A stretch of 64,000 bases of DNA from Deltaproteobacteria bacterium. GTDB taxonomy: Bacteria > Desulfobacterota > Desulfobacteria > Desulfobacterales > Desulfosarcinaceae. Positions 8,539-17,297 of this stretch are shown here, one piece after another. The notes beneath the pieces are model-generated. The model saw only the letters and a program-made list of their open reading frames with translations. It was not told the origin of the DNA and made no database searches. Location: NCBI GenBank assembly GCA_021824175.1, contig JAKALP010000012.1:108185-172184 (forward strand), given 5' to 3'. Each line of letters begins with the position of its first letter. Within the stretch, counting starts at the first letter, position 1. The translations under genes were made by a program, and so were the position numbers.

Positions 8539-10289
8539 GGCATTTTATAGTGGACGAATACGAATCCATTGTCCTGCCAGACATAGAATTCCAGCCCATC
8601 ATCTTCCAAGCGACGGTCGCAGGTGAACCGCACGCGCAAGGGGCGCTGGTCCGCGGTCAGGGTCAGTACTTCCACGCGCATGCCGTTTAGATTGACTATT
8701 TGCCCGGCGCGCATGGGATAGTCCACTCCTCGAAAGAGTTGATCCAAGTCCTTGGCAATGAAGCCTTGGGATTCGATTTCAAAGGAGACTTCGTCGATCC
8801 GTTTCATGATGAGATCGGTCCCGAGCCCGGATAACAGCCCAAATGATGAGACCGGCGCTCCCATGTGATGCTCTTCGCAAAGCAATGGCACAAAGGAGAT
8901 GCCGAAAGTAATGGGCGGATTGATGAAGACGGCGGTTTTGCCGCTCAAATCTTCATGCTGGACCAACTCCATCAGGGGGTCGCCGATGATCGTGTCTTCA
9001 AACCGTTTCATCGATTTGCAGGTCAGGGGCAGCATCATGGGGGCATGAACAAAGTGGACCATGATCAAAATGACCACGAATGCCTTTGCCAAGCCGCGCC
9101 ATACGCGAAGGCGCGGCAGCCAAGGCGATTGATCCAGCCAGGCGGCCAGAAATTGGGCCAGCAGCCCCATGGCGCCCAGTCCCACGAAAAGCAGATTTCG
9201 GTTGAGGGGTTCGGTAGTACAAATGGGAAGCAGTGACAGAATCATGCCTAAGGCCCAAAATCGCGCCACGGCGTCTCTCTTTAATAAGGGCCGTAATAGA
9301 AGAAAGAGGCCACCTAAAAGCAGGTAGATCATACCCAAAACTAAATAAGAATAAGGCTTGGGCACATATTGATAGAAAGCCCCGTCGGGCAGGAGCCACT
9401 GCCCGTTGAGCAGCACGGGCACGCGTACTATCAGAGCCAATAAAAAGGCCATGGGATCTTCGCCGGGCTCACTATAAAAGCCACTGCCAAAGGTACCGTA
9501 GCCCAAGCGCAGGTATAGGATCAACCAAGTGCCGGCCACCAGGGTATAAGGGGCGATACCCGTTGCTTTCCCGGATAGTTTGTGCGGCCCCAGAAATACT
9601 TCGTATGCCAGAAGATAAGCGCCCATGGCCAGACCGGCTTCACCGCAAAGAAGACTCAATAAAAAGAAAATCGTTCCAAGATACCTTCCTGGCCGCCAAT
9701 GGTCGCGACGCCACCGGTCATGGCAATAGAGGGAAATAAAGCCAAATACGGCCGCAATCAGAACATACCGATTGGCGAGCCATCCGGCCGGAACGCCATG
9801 AGTGTCATCAATGGCAAACAGCAATGCCGCCAGCCCGGCGATCCAGGTGGTCGTCATAAAGCGCCGGTAGAGGATGGCCGCGGTCCATATCATCAACCAG
9901 AACCATATCAGGCTATGCACATGCATCCATGAAGGTTTTTCGGGCCATAGTTGATAGTCCAGCCATAAGCTGAAGGCCGCCAGGGGTCTGAAAAAAGAGA
10001 CGCGCAATTGCGGCAGGGTCCACCACGGCGCTTCGCCGACTTCAATCAATTTTTGATTCTCCTCCGGAATTCCGGAAGTAAAAGTATATAAGTCCATCAT
10101 CGCCGAGGGCAGGCCGGCGATGGAACCGCGTTGTTTCAATTTATAGCGATGGATGTAGTCATCGGACTGCAATCCCGTGGTAATGGAACCAGAGGTCAGC
10201 AGTACAGCCAAAAAAGCGACTACAAGCGGCAAGTATTTGCCGGCCAGGCGATGGCGCAGATATTCTTTTAGCTTTTGATATATTGGCAT
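8460..10289 (-). CDS. Polytopic membrane protein, GT-C glycosyltransferase-like architecture
   Basis: A 609-residue protein with a short cytoplasmic N terminus, about ten hydrophobic helices up to residue 415, and a soluble C-terminal domain of about 190 residues. The first loop contains SDDYIHRY, an acidic pair in the position used by GT-C enzymes (PMT/OST type) for lipid-linked sugar transfer, and WFWLMIWTAAILYRR follows. I do not recognise a named family. A role in modifying envelope glycans or proteins is an inference from topology. Its 3' end runs into the truncated Fur-like gene, so the terminal residues may be altered. Confidence 0.75.
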   Translation of the reverse strand: MPIYQKLKEYLRHRLAGKYLPLVVAFLAVLLTSGSITTGLQSDDYIHRYKLKQRGSIAGLPSAMMDLYTFTSGIPEENQKLIEVGEAPWWTLPQLRVSFFRPLAAFSLWLDYQLWPEKPSWMHVHSLIWFWLMIWTAAILYRRFMTTTWIAGLAALLFAIDDTHGVPAGWLANRYVLIAAVFGFISLYCHDRWRRDHWRPGRYLGTIFFLLSLLCGEAGLAMGAYLLAYEVFLGPHKLSGKATGIAPYTLVAGTWLILYLRLGYGTFGSGFYSEPGEDPMAFLLALIVRVPVLLNGQWLLPDGAFYQYVPKPYSYLVLGMIYLLLGGLFLLLRPLLKRDAVARFWALGMILSLLPICTTEPLNRNLLFVGLGAMGLLAQFLAAWLDQSPWLPRLRVWRGLAKAFVVILIMVHFVHAPMMLPLTCKSMKRFEDTIIGDPLMELVQHEDLSGKTAVFINPPITFGISFVPLLCEEHHMGAPVSSFGLLSGLGTDLIMKRIDEVSFEIESQGFIAKDLDQLFRGVDYPMRAGQIVNLNGMRVEVLTLTADQRPLRVRFTCDRRLEDDGLEFYVWQDNGFVFVHYKMPQIGQTAHLLGPTTPLFGEPQHSARL

Positions 10290-10523
10290 CTATTGGGATT
10301 CCTTCTATGTAGTCCGGGCCGCGGCCCTGTGGGACGCTTGAAAATTGGGAATGAAAAATGGCTCGCCTTTAACTGTGTATTAAATTTACTTCATAATGGA
10401 GGGGGCGCCGGGAATAACTTTCTAGGGGGAGTGGAACGGGCGCTAACATACCCAAGGCAGTGGGTTGATGTCAATGCTTTTAGACTGAAAGCGCTTTTAG
10501 ATTACAAGAATGTTAGGAACGGC

Positions 10524-12476
10524 TCATCCAACATTTTGAAGGGGCAGCCAAAGTGTAATGGTGCAGCCGGGACCGTCGTTATTGGCGGCCTGCACCCGGC
10601 CGCCCATGGCCAGGACCAGCTTTTTGACCAGGGCCAGGCCGATGCCTGTGCCGGGCGTGGCCTGGGTCAGGGCATTGTCGGCGCGGTAGAAATCGTCAAA
10701 GACTTTGTTCAAGGCATGGCGGGGGATGCCCGGTCCGGTGTCGGACACAATGACGCGCACAGTGCCATCCTGGGCCAGGGCCGAGAGGGTGATGCGGCGT
10801 TGGGGGGCGTTGCGGCCGAACTTGATGCTGTTTTCGATCAGGTTGATCAAAATCTGGATCATGGCCTCGCGGTCATAATTGAATTGCGGTACCTGCTCGA
10901 CCTGGACGACCAATTCAAACCCCTCCTGGGTCAGTTTGGGCGCCATGACGGCCTTTACTTCGGCGATCACTTCTTCCAGCCGGCCCGGCGTCATTTGCAC
11001 TCGCCGTTGCTTTTTCTCCAGCTTGGACAGCTCCAGCACATTATTGATCAGTCGGGAGAGCCGGCCGCTCTCCGAGCCGATGATGCCCAAATACTCTTGC
11101 TCGCGCTCGGGCGTGGCGGCAATGCCCTGCTCCAGCATCTCCACATACATGCGGATGTTGGTCAACGGTGTTTTCAGCTCGTGGGTCACCGAGGAGACAA
11201 ATTGTGAGCGCCGTTCGGACAGCGCCACCACGGCGCGCACGCTCTGGTAGATGGTCAACAGCCCCAGCAGCATCACCGCGCCCAAAGCAATCAAGGCCAT
11301 ATTTAGGGTGCGGCGGGTGGCCGACGATGGCAGCCGATCCCCCAGCACCTCGGCGCTGATGAAGTTAAAGGGCGCTGGAAAAAGCCGGGCCGCCACTTTG
11401 CGGCCGTTGGCCCTGGTCACTCCGGCGGTGACCGATTCACCGCGGCCCTCCGGGTTAATGACCATCAGGCGCAGGCGGGTGAAGCCGGCCATGGGCTGGG
11501 GGCTGAAGTAGACCTGGGCCAGGTGGCTCAGAAAAGGCTGCAACTTGAGCACGAAACCCTGGCGAAACACCTGGTTGTTGATGGCCACCCGGCGGAAGAT
11601 AAAGACTTGCGCCGCATCGATGAACACCGATTGCAGGGGCGCCACCTCCACTTCGAAGCGCTGGAGCGTCGGAGCGGTAGCCACTGGGGGGGCCGCGCCA
11701 GCGGCCGGAGCGGGTGCTTGCTCCCTTTGGCGCCGTGACGCCTGGGTCAAGGACTTCAATAGATCGCTTCCAGTGCCTTTATCTTCTTCTGAAACGGCTT
11801 GGGCCTTGGCGGCGCTATCGGCGCCGGCCGATGAACCGGGCGTTTCGCTGGCGGCAATGTTAGCGGCCTGGCGGGGCGAGATCTCTTCGACCCGCACGCT
11901 CTTTTGGCCCAGATAGCTTTTCTTCTCGGCCTTCAGCTTGGAGGGGGCCAGGTAGCGCTCGGAAAACTCCTTCTCATCTTTTTTTTCTGCTTGCGGCGGC
12001 TGCCTCTGCTCGGCCAGAACCGAGGCAGGGTTGAAAGACTCGGTGCTCGTCGGCAGCGCGAATTTCTTCTGATTGAAAACCTGATTGATCTGTTGAAGCT
12101 GATCGATTAAGGGCCGGTAAGATGTCGGACCTTGGACCGAGCCGTCAGATAGCGGGGTCTGCATGGCGCCGTCCGGGTTGTTTTGGAAGTAGCCCAAAAT
12201 GTACTCTTCTTTGGGCATCCCCGCCAGGGGCGAATTCACCGAACGGTTGCCCGTGGAAACCATGGTGGGGTTATATTCATCCACGGCGCGGTTTTCTTCG
12301 CGTTGCACTAGTTGGGCCAACTCCTTCTCCATTTCATCGAACAGGGTTTCGGAGAAGAAACGCAACTGGGCCCACTCCTCCTGCTCCAATCCTTTATAGG
12401 TGCGCCAGATCACGAAGGAGAGGGGCACGGAGAGGGCCAGGCAGAAGAGCAGGATGTAGAGTTTCAAGCGGTTCAT
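10524..12476 (-). CDS. Sensor histidine kinase with large periplasmic domain
   Basis: A 650-residue membrane kinase. TM1 spans about residues 8-26 and TM2 about 393-413, flanking a roughly 365-residue periplasmic region that includes a low-complexity Ala/Pro/Ser stretch. The kinase core has the H-box SSVTHELKTPLTNIRM (His near 432), N-box NLIENSIKF, G1 DTGPGIP and G2 GTGIGLALVKKL. The start chosen is the ATG that overlaps the stop of the response-regulator gene (ATGA). There is no HAMP domain. It is the partner of the OmpR-type regulator upstream. The adjacent VWA-PspA operon suggests envelope-stress sensing (inference). Confidence 0.93.
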   Translation of the reverse strand: MNRLKLYILLFCLALSVPLSFVIWRTYKGLEQEEWAQLRFFSETLFDEMEKELAQLVQREENRAVDEYNPTMVSTGNRSVNSPLAGMPKEEYILGYFQNNPDGAMQTPLSDGSVQGPTSYRPLIDQLQQINQVFNQKKFALPTSTESFNPASVLAEQRQPPQAEKKDEKEFSERYLAPSKLKAEKKSYLGQKSVRVEEISPRQAANIAASETPGSSAGADSAAKAQAVSEEDKGTGSDLLKSLTQASRRQREQAPAPAAGAAPPVATAPTLQRFEVEVAPLQSVFIDAAQVFIFRRVAINNQVFRQGFVLKLQPFLSHLAQVYFSPQPMAGFTRLRLMVINPEGRGESVTAGVTRANGRKVAARLFPAPFNFISAEVLGDRLPSSATRRTLNMALIALGAVMLLGLLTIYQSVRAVVALSERRSQFVSSVTHELKTPLTNIRMYVEMLEQGIAATPEREQEYLGIIGSESGRLSRLINNVLELSKLEKKQRRVQMTPGRLEEVIAEVKAVMAPKLTQEGFELVVQVEQVPQFNYDREAMIQILINLIENSIKFGRNAPQRRITLSALAQDGTVRVIVSDTGPGIPRHALNKVFDDFYRADNALTQATPGTGIGLALVKKLVLAMGGRVQAANNDGPGCTITLWLPLQNVG

Positions 12477-13165
12477 ATGGACCACCGATACCCTTCCCCC
12501 CGCACGGTTTCAATTAATGTACTCGTTGCATCCAGGGCGCTGATCTTCTTGCGCAGCTTGAGCATGTGAATGTCTACCGTGCGGGTTTCGATTTCGGCAT
12601 CGGCATAGTGCCATACCTGGGTGAGCAGTTCTTTTCTGCTGACGATGCGCTCCTGGTGGCGGTGCAGGTAGACCAGAATATCCATCTCCCGGCGGGTGAG
12701 TTCCTGAATCTGGTCACCGCGCTGGGCGCGCAGATTTTTGCCGTCAAAGGTCATGTCTTTGTATTGGATCTGTTCTTCGCCCAACGATTTGCCGCTGCGC
12801 CGCAGCACGGCCTCCACCCGCACCATCAGTTCGCGCAATGAAAAGGGCTTGCACACGTAGTCGTCGGCGCCGGCCTTGAAACCGGTGATCACATCATCTT
12901 CCGACCCTTTGGCCGTGAGCATGATGATGGCCTGGGCCGGCTTGTCGCGGCGCAACTGCTTGCAGATGGCAAAGCCGTCCATGGTGGGCAGCATGACATC
13001 CAGCAGCACCAGATCGTAGCCGCCGGCCAGGGCCTCGCGCAAGCCCTGGCCGCCGTCAGTCACGCCCTGGGTGGCGTAGCCGTTGAAAATCAGCACGTCG
13101 CAAAGCCCTTTTTGGATGGCGGCATCGTCTTCCACCACCAGGATGCGCGCTTTGGGGGTTTTCAT
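12473..13165 (-). CDS. OmpR/PhoB-family response regulator
   Basis: A receiver domain (residues 1-120) with the acidic pair VEDD, phospho-acceptor Asp in LVLLDVMLP, Thr in MLTAKG and Lys in CKPFSLREL is followed by a winged-helix DNA-binding domain (130-230) with ELTRREMDILVYLHRH and RTVDIHMLKLRKK. Translationally coupled to the kinase downstream (4-bp overlap). It is divergent from the VWA-PspA operon across 467 bp and is the likely regulator of that operon. Confidence 0.95.
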   Translation of the reverse strand: MKTPKARILVVEDDAAIQKGLCDVLIFNGYATQGVTDGGQGLREALAGGYDLVLLDVMLPTMDGFAICKQLRRDKPAQAIIMLTAKGSEDDVITGFKAGADDYVCKPFSLRELMVRVEAVLRRSGKSLGEEQIQYKDMTFDGKNLRAQRGDQIQELTRREMDILVYLHRHQERIVSRKELLTQVWHYADAEIETRTVDIHMLKLRKKISALDATSTLIETVRGEGYRWSI

Positions 13166-13632
13166 GGGGTGCTCCGCAGGGCGTTGATTGGTTGATTAGT
13201 TGATTGGTTTATTCGTACTCGTACTCGTACGCGTACTCGAAAATACTCTGCGAGTACACGTACGATAAGCCAACGAAGTGATCTACACAACCCAAGTAGG
13301 TACACAAGCTAATCAGTTGAATGGTCAAACAGCGCGAAGATGCCAACGACTCAACCAATCAACGAATCAACGCGCCAAAGCTTAAGCCTTAGCGACCAGA
13401 TAATGATAGTAATCGACTTGGGGTTTGTGCATTGCCGCATAAGCCGATAGCATTACCTTCCACCTTACTCCTTCTACCTTCTACCCCTGCACCCCTCCTC
13501 TTGCCAAGTAAAACTTTTGTAAAAAATCGCCCCTAACCTTTTGCAATGCTTTGAATTGTCTTTTCTTTGGGTCGCAATAGAATCGCTTCCAGAACAGACC
13601 AAAACCCTCTTGAAACGGAAAGGAGAAAATCA
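13166..13632. other. Divergent intergenic region with two repeat families
   Basis: Between the response regulator and the VWA gene. It holds octamer tracts of the ACCAATCA type (about 13181-13211 and 13356-13377) and a TCGTAC hexamer hairpin (13212-13268). Promoters for both directions must lie here. A TAGAAT hexamer about 60 bp before the VWA start is a possible -10 box, but no confident -35 was found. Confidence 0.5.
13212..13268. repeat. TCGTAC hexamer hairpin element, copy 1
   Basis: Left arm: TCGTAC units with one GCGTAC, then TCGAAAA. Right arm: CGAGTACACGTACGA. The sequence just outside also pairs (GGTTTAT against ATAAGCC). It lies between divergent operons. See the other copies at 28061, 33259, 38005 and 53408. 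Confidence 0.75.
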
Positions 13633-15051
13633 ATGAAGACGTATAAGAAAAGCTTGATTGCGATTATCGGTTTGATTGCTTTGACCATTTCAGCTTTGGC
13701 GCTGATCGGGCCGGGCGTATCCACCTCCGGTCCCACCACGGTCCCGGTCAAAGCCGGCGACGGTCTCCTCACCCTCAACACCCAGCTCGTGCAAGACAAG
13801 GTGCTGCAAGGCTCCCAGGGCCAGGTGGGCGTGGCCGTGACCCTGGCGGCCGCGGACCTGCCCCAGGCCGCCGACCGCCCCAAGCAGGCCATGGACCTGG
13901 TAATTGTGCTGGATCGCAGCGGCTCCATGCAAGGCGCCAAATTGGAATCGGCCCGGCAGGCGGTGCATCAATTGTTGCAACGCCTGGGGCCCAGCGACCG
14001 TCTGGCCCTGGTGACCTATGAGACCAGCGTGCAGTTAATGGCTCCTTTGACGGCGGTCAGTGAAGTCAACCGGGGGCGCCTGGCCGCCATTATCAACCAA
14101 GTGTACGTGGATGGCAGCACCAACCTGGGCGGTGGCTTGCAGCAAGGGATCGATCTGCTGCTCCGGGCGGCCGATGAAGGCCGGCAGCGCAAACTGATCC
14201 TGATCTCCGACGGCCTGGCCAACCAGGGCATTACCGATCCCCAGACATTGGGTCGCATGGCGGCCGCGGCCACCGACCACCATTTCGCGGTGAGCACCGT
14301 GGGCGTGGGGCTGGATTTCAATGAATTGCTGATGACCACCATCGCCGACCAGGGCACCGGGCGCTATTACTTCCTGGAAAACCCCGTGGCTTTTGCTCAG
14401 GTGTTTGAAAAAGAGTTTCAGAATGCGCGCCAGGTGGCGGCCAGCGAGGTGCAGATCCGCATCCCCCTGGCCAAGGGCGTACGCTTGGTGGAAGCCGGCG
14501 GCTACCCCATCAAAATGGAGGGCGAACAGGCCGTGATCTTCCCCGGCAGCCTGGTGTCGGGCGGCCAGCGCAAACTCTTTCTGACCTTTCAAGTGCCCAC
14601 CGATGCCGAGCGCAGTATTTCCCTGGGGCAGATTCAGGTGCGCTATCAACATGACGGACTGAATCAAACCCTGCAAAGTCAGGATATGCTCACCGTGGCC
14701 TGCATCCGTGATGAAAAGGCGGTGGTGGCCAGCATGGATAAGGAGACCTGGGGCCAGCAAGTGATTCAAGACGAATACAGCCGTCTCAAGGAAGAAGTCG
14801 CCGATGCGGTGCGCAAAGGCGATGCCCAGGCGGCCCAGGCCACCATCCAGGCCTATGAAACCAAAAATCGCGCCCTTAATGCCGGCGTGGGTTCCGCGGC
14901 CGTCAGCGAGCATCTGGAAAAAGATGTGAAGGTGCTGCGCCAAAGCGTTTCCGACACCTTTGCCGGACCGCCGGCGGCCGTGGCCGAGAAGCAGAAGAAG
15001 CAATCCAAGGCATTGCAGTATGAAGGCTATGAGCAGCGCCGGGGGAAGTAG
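13633..15051 (+). CDS. Secreted von Willebrand factor A domain protein
   Basis: A 472-residue protein with an N-terminal hydrophobic signal or anchor (residues 7-27). The VWA domain covers about residues 85-260 with a complete MIDAS: DRSGSM, GSTNLGGG and the Asp of ISDGLAN. The C-terminal part is a beta-rich accessory region followed by a charged helical tail ending KKQSKALQYEGYEQRRGK. The start is set by AAAGGAGA just upstream; an earlier in-frame start would add 22 residues with no RBS. It is first gene of an operon with a PspA-like protein and a membrane protein and faces a two-component system. Probable role: extracytoplasmic ligand or metal-dependent protein binding in an envelope response. 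Confidence 0.9.
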   Translation: MKTYKKSLIAIIGLIALTISALALIGPGVSTSGPTTVPVKAGDGLLTLNTQLVQDKVLQGSQGQVGVAVTLAAADLPQAADRPKQAMDLVIVLDRSGSMQGAKLESARQAVHQLLQRLGPSDRLALVTYETSVQLMAPLTAVSEVNRGRLAAIINQVYVDGSTNLGGGLQQGIDLLLRAADEGRQRKLILISDGLANQGITDPQTLGRMAAAATDHHFAVSTVGVGLDFNELLMTTIADQGTGRYYFLENPVAFAQVFEKEFQNARQVAASEVQIRIPLAKGVRLVEAGGYPIKMEGEQAVIFPGSLVSGGQRKLFLTFQVPTDAERSISLGQIQVRYQHDGLNQTLQSQDMLTVACIRDEKAVVASMDKETWGQQVIQDEYSRLKEEVADAVRKGDAQAAQATIQAYETKNRALNAGVGSAAVSEHLEKDVKVLRQSVSDTFAGPPAAVAEKQKKQSKALQYEGYEQRRGK

Positions 15052-15205
15052 GAGTTATTGGTTGAATGGTTGATTTGTTGATTGGGTGAGTCGGCGGATA
15101 AAAGAATCATCCAATCAACAACATCACCACTTAACTACTTCAGGTAGGGGGCTCTTCGTCATGCCCGCCTGCGCGGATGACGTGCCTTGAGTCGAGAAAC
15201 TTCCG

Positions 15206-15269
15206 ACCAATCAACCAATCAACCAATCAACGAATAAACGAATAAACGAATCAACGAATCAACCAAAGG
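15206..15269 (+). repeat. Octamer tandem repeat AC(C/G)AAT(C/A)A
   Basis: Eight head-to-tail 8-bp units starting with ACCAATCA, changing to ACGAATAA and ACGAATCA and ending at ACCAAAGG. It sits just before the RBS of the PspA-like gene. Shorter tracts of the same octamer, in both orientations, occur near 13181-13211, 13356-13377, 15058-15090 and 55054-55077. Confidence 0.75.
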
Positions 15270-15281
15270 AAGGAACACGCC

Positions 15282-15842
15282 ATGGCAATCATGTCACGAA
15301 TGCTTCGCTTATGGAAAGCCGATATGCACGGCGTCATGGACCAGCTCGAAGACAAGGCCCTGCTGCTCAAGCAGTACTTGCGGGAGATGGAAACCAGCCT
15401 GCAGCAAAAGCAGGCCCATCTGGCGCAGTTGCGCAGGGGGCGCGAACAATTGCAGAAGAGTCAACTCCTGCGAGTCCAGGAGCGCCAAAAAGTAGAACAG
15501 GATATCCAACTGGCCGTGCGCAAGGAGAAGGACGATATCGCCAAGATGCTGATTCGCAAACGCCTGGCGTTACAGGCGGCCCAAGAGCGCGCCACCATCG
15601 AGCTTCAGCGTCTGGAGGAAGACGAGCAGCGCCTCAGCCACCTGTTCAATGAACAGCAGGGGCAATACGAGCGCCTCAAGATTAAGGCCGCGGCTTATTG
15701 CCACCAGGCCGAGCAGCACGCCATGGCCGGCGCGGATTCCGTCTGGAATGAATCGGTCGGCATGGGCGTCGCCACCGATGAAGAAGTGGAACTGGAGTTG
15801 ATGCGCTGCAAGGAGGCTGTTGCCCAGGGAGGTGCCCAATGA
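15282..15842 (+). CDS. PspA/IM30-family membrane-associated protein
   Basis: A 186-residue, almost entirely coiled-coil protein. The N terminus (RMLRLWKADMHGVMDQLED) matches the PspA/Vipp1 start, where an amphipathic helix binds membranes. Heptad-rich segments run from about residue 25 to 145. It is shorter than classical PspA (about 220). PspA proteins are ESCRT-III relatives that polymerise on damaged inner membranes. The RBS AAGGAAGGA precedes the ATG. Its stop overlaps the next gene by 4 bp. The neighbouring VWA protein and two-component system support an envelope-stress role. Confidence 0.82.
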   Translation: MAIMSRMLRLWKADMHGVMDQLEDKALLLKQYLREMETSLQQKQAHLAQLRRGREQLQKSQLLRVQERQKVEQDIQLAVRKEKDDIAKMLIRKRLALQAAQERATIELQRLEEDEQRLSHLFNEQQGQYERLKIKAAAYCHQAEQHAMAGADSVWNESVGMGVATDEEVELELMRCKEAVAQGGAQ

Positions 15843-16375
15843 ATCGGCCCGTGCGTACCACGATCGTCTTTGGCCTGGTCAGTGCCGTGCTGATCTTCCC
15901 CGTGGTGGAGGTGTTTACGAATCGCTGGGGATGGTCATTGTCCTTTAAAGTGACCCTGTGGGCCGATCTGGCCGTATACGCGGCGTTGCTGGCGCGTTGG
16001 AGCGGCCGGTCACCGTCCGCCATCGTGTTTCCCTTGCTCATTTTGCTGGGCACGGCGCTTTGGCCGTGGAGTTATGCTGGTTTCTTTTTGTTGGGTCTGG
16101 GCACCTTGAGTTGGATTCGCAGCGGTATCTGCTTCAAAGCGCCGCCTTTGCGCCTGATTTTCGCCGAGACCGTCACCATGGCCGGCGGGGCTGGTTTGGT
16201 GGCGGCCATGGGGCCCTCCGCGCCACTCTCCTGGTCCCTGGCCTTGTGGCTCTTCTTCCTGGTGCAAACGCTTTACTTCTTTATCATGCCGGGGCTGGCG
16301 GAGAAGTCCAATACCGGTGCATGTGGGGATGCATTTGAAGCGGCTTCGCGGGAAGCGGAGAAGATTTTGGGATGA
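15839..16375 (+). CDS. Small polytopic membrane protein of the VWA-PspA operon
   Basis: A 178-residue hydrophobic protein with about five predicted membrane helices between residues 8 and 155 and a polar C-terminal tail (GDAFEAASREAEKILG). It overlaps the PspA-like gene (ATGA), so the two are probably made in step. No family was recognised. It may be the membrane receptor for the PspA-like protein, by analogy with PspB/PspC, but shares no visible motif with them. Confidence 0.72.
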   Translation: MNRPVRTTIVFGLVSAVLIFPVVEVFTNRWGWSLSFKVTLWADLAVYAALLARWSGRSPSAIVFPLLILLGTALWPWSYAGFFLLGLGTLSWIRSGICFKAPPLRLIFAETVTMAGGAGLVAAMGPSAPLSWSLALWLFFLVQTLYFFIMPGLAEKSNTGACGDAFEAASREAEKILG

Positions 16376-16404
16376 GAATAAGTGGTGCGCGCAACGCTAA
16401 TAAT

Positions 16405-16435
16405 CCTCGTTCCCATGCTCTGCTTGGGAACGAGG
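16405..16435. repeat. Dispersed GTTCCC/GGGAAC palindrome, copy 2
   Basis: CCTCGTTCCC and GGGAACGAGG form perfect 10-bp arms around ATGCTCTGCTT. It is the same family as the copy at 29-56. It lies after the VWA-PspA operon and could serve as its transcript end. Confidence 0.7.
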
Positions 16436-16673
16436 GGGAAACTTCTTCGCAGGGCCCCGTTGACAGCGCGGCGGGCTTCTGACATTCTGGCGGGGAAGCG
16501 GATTCGACCCCATCCCTCGGAGCGGTTCGCTTGTGTTTTTGGGCAGGGCTGAGGCGCTGGCGCCTTGGATGCCTTGCCGGTCATCGTTCTTCTCCTGCCA
16601 CTCTTCGCGCCAGACCGGGGATGGAATTCAGCGGCCCATTTTAACCCCTTTAATCGGATCACAAGGAGGAACA

Positions 16674-17132
16674 ATGAAAAAGGTATTGAAAGGCACTGTT
16701 TGCGCCCTGTTGGTGGCGGGATTGGTGGGTGTGGCCTATGCCCAGTTCGCCAAAACCGAAGATGCCATCGAGTATCGGCAGTCGGTCATGGTATTGATCG
16801 GCCACCATTTTGGCCAGATTGCGGCCATGGTTCAGGGGAAAAAACCCTTTGACGCTAAAGAGCTACAGCAAAACGCCGCGCTGGTGGAAACCCTTTCCAA
16901 ATTGCCGCTGGCGGCATTTTTAATGGATGGTTCAGACAAGGGCAAGACTCATATGAAACCCGCGGCGTTAAAGGACAAGGAAGATTTCAAGGCCCACCTT
17001 GAGGCCTTTGACACAGAGGCCGCCAAACTGGCCCAGGTTGCGGCCGGTGGCGATTTAGAGGCCATCAAAGCCCAGTTCGGCAACGTGGGGAAATCCTGCA
17101 AGGCATGTCACGATAAGTACCGCAGCCATTAA
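16674..17132 (+). CDS. Cytochrome c'-family protein (class II c-type cytochrome)
   Basis: The 152-residue product has a signal peptide (residues 1-22, ending GVAYA) and a single C-terminal haem motif CKACHDKYRSH. The haem site at the extreme C terminus and the otherwise helical sequence (YRQSVMVLIGHHFGQIAAMV) define a four-helix-bundle cytochrome c'. Such periplasmic proteins bind NO or carry electrons. ATG at 16674 follows AAGGAGG; the longer in-frame extension has no coding character. It is monocistronic, with a terminator at 17156. Confidence 0.93.
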   Translation: MKKVLKGTVCALLVAGLVGVAYAQFAKTEDAIEYRQSVMVLIGHHFGQIAAMVQGKKPFDAKELQQNAALVETLSKLPLAAFLMDGSDKGKTHMKPAALKDKEDFKAHLEAFDTEAAKLAQVAAGGDLEAIKAQFGNVGKSCKACHDKYRSH

Positions 17133-17155
17133 AAATCTGCTGCAACAGTGTACCT

Positions 17156-17192
17156 AAGGTCGCCGGTAATATTGCACGGCGGCCTTTTGTTT
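17156..17192 (+). terminator. Rho-independent terminator of the cytochrome gene
   Basis: AAGGTCGCCG pairs with CGGCGGCCTT (one mismatch) around a 10-nt loop, and the 3' arm runs into TTTTGTTTT. It begins 24 bp after the cytochrome c' stop codon. Confidence 0.75.
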
Positions 17193-17297
17193 TGCGACAG
17201 CCGGCCAATGATGCCCCATCCTGATGGCGTCCGCCGGTCAACATCATTTCTCTCCCGCGCATGGCATGCGGCGAAAGGGTTTGAGACTGATTAGAGG

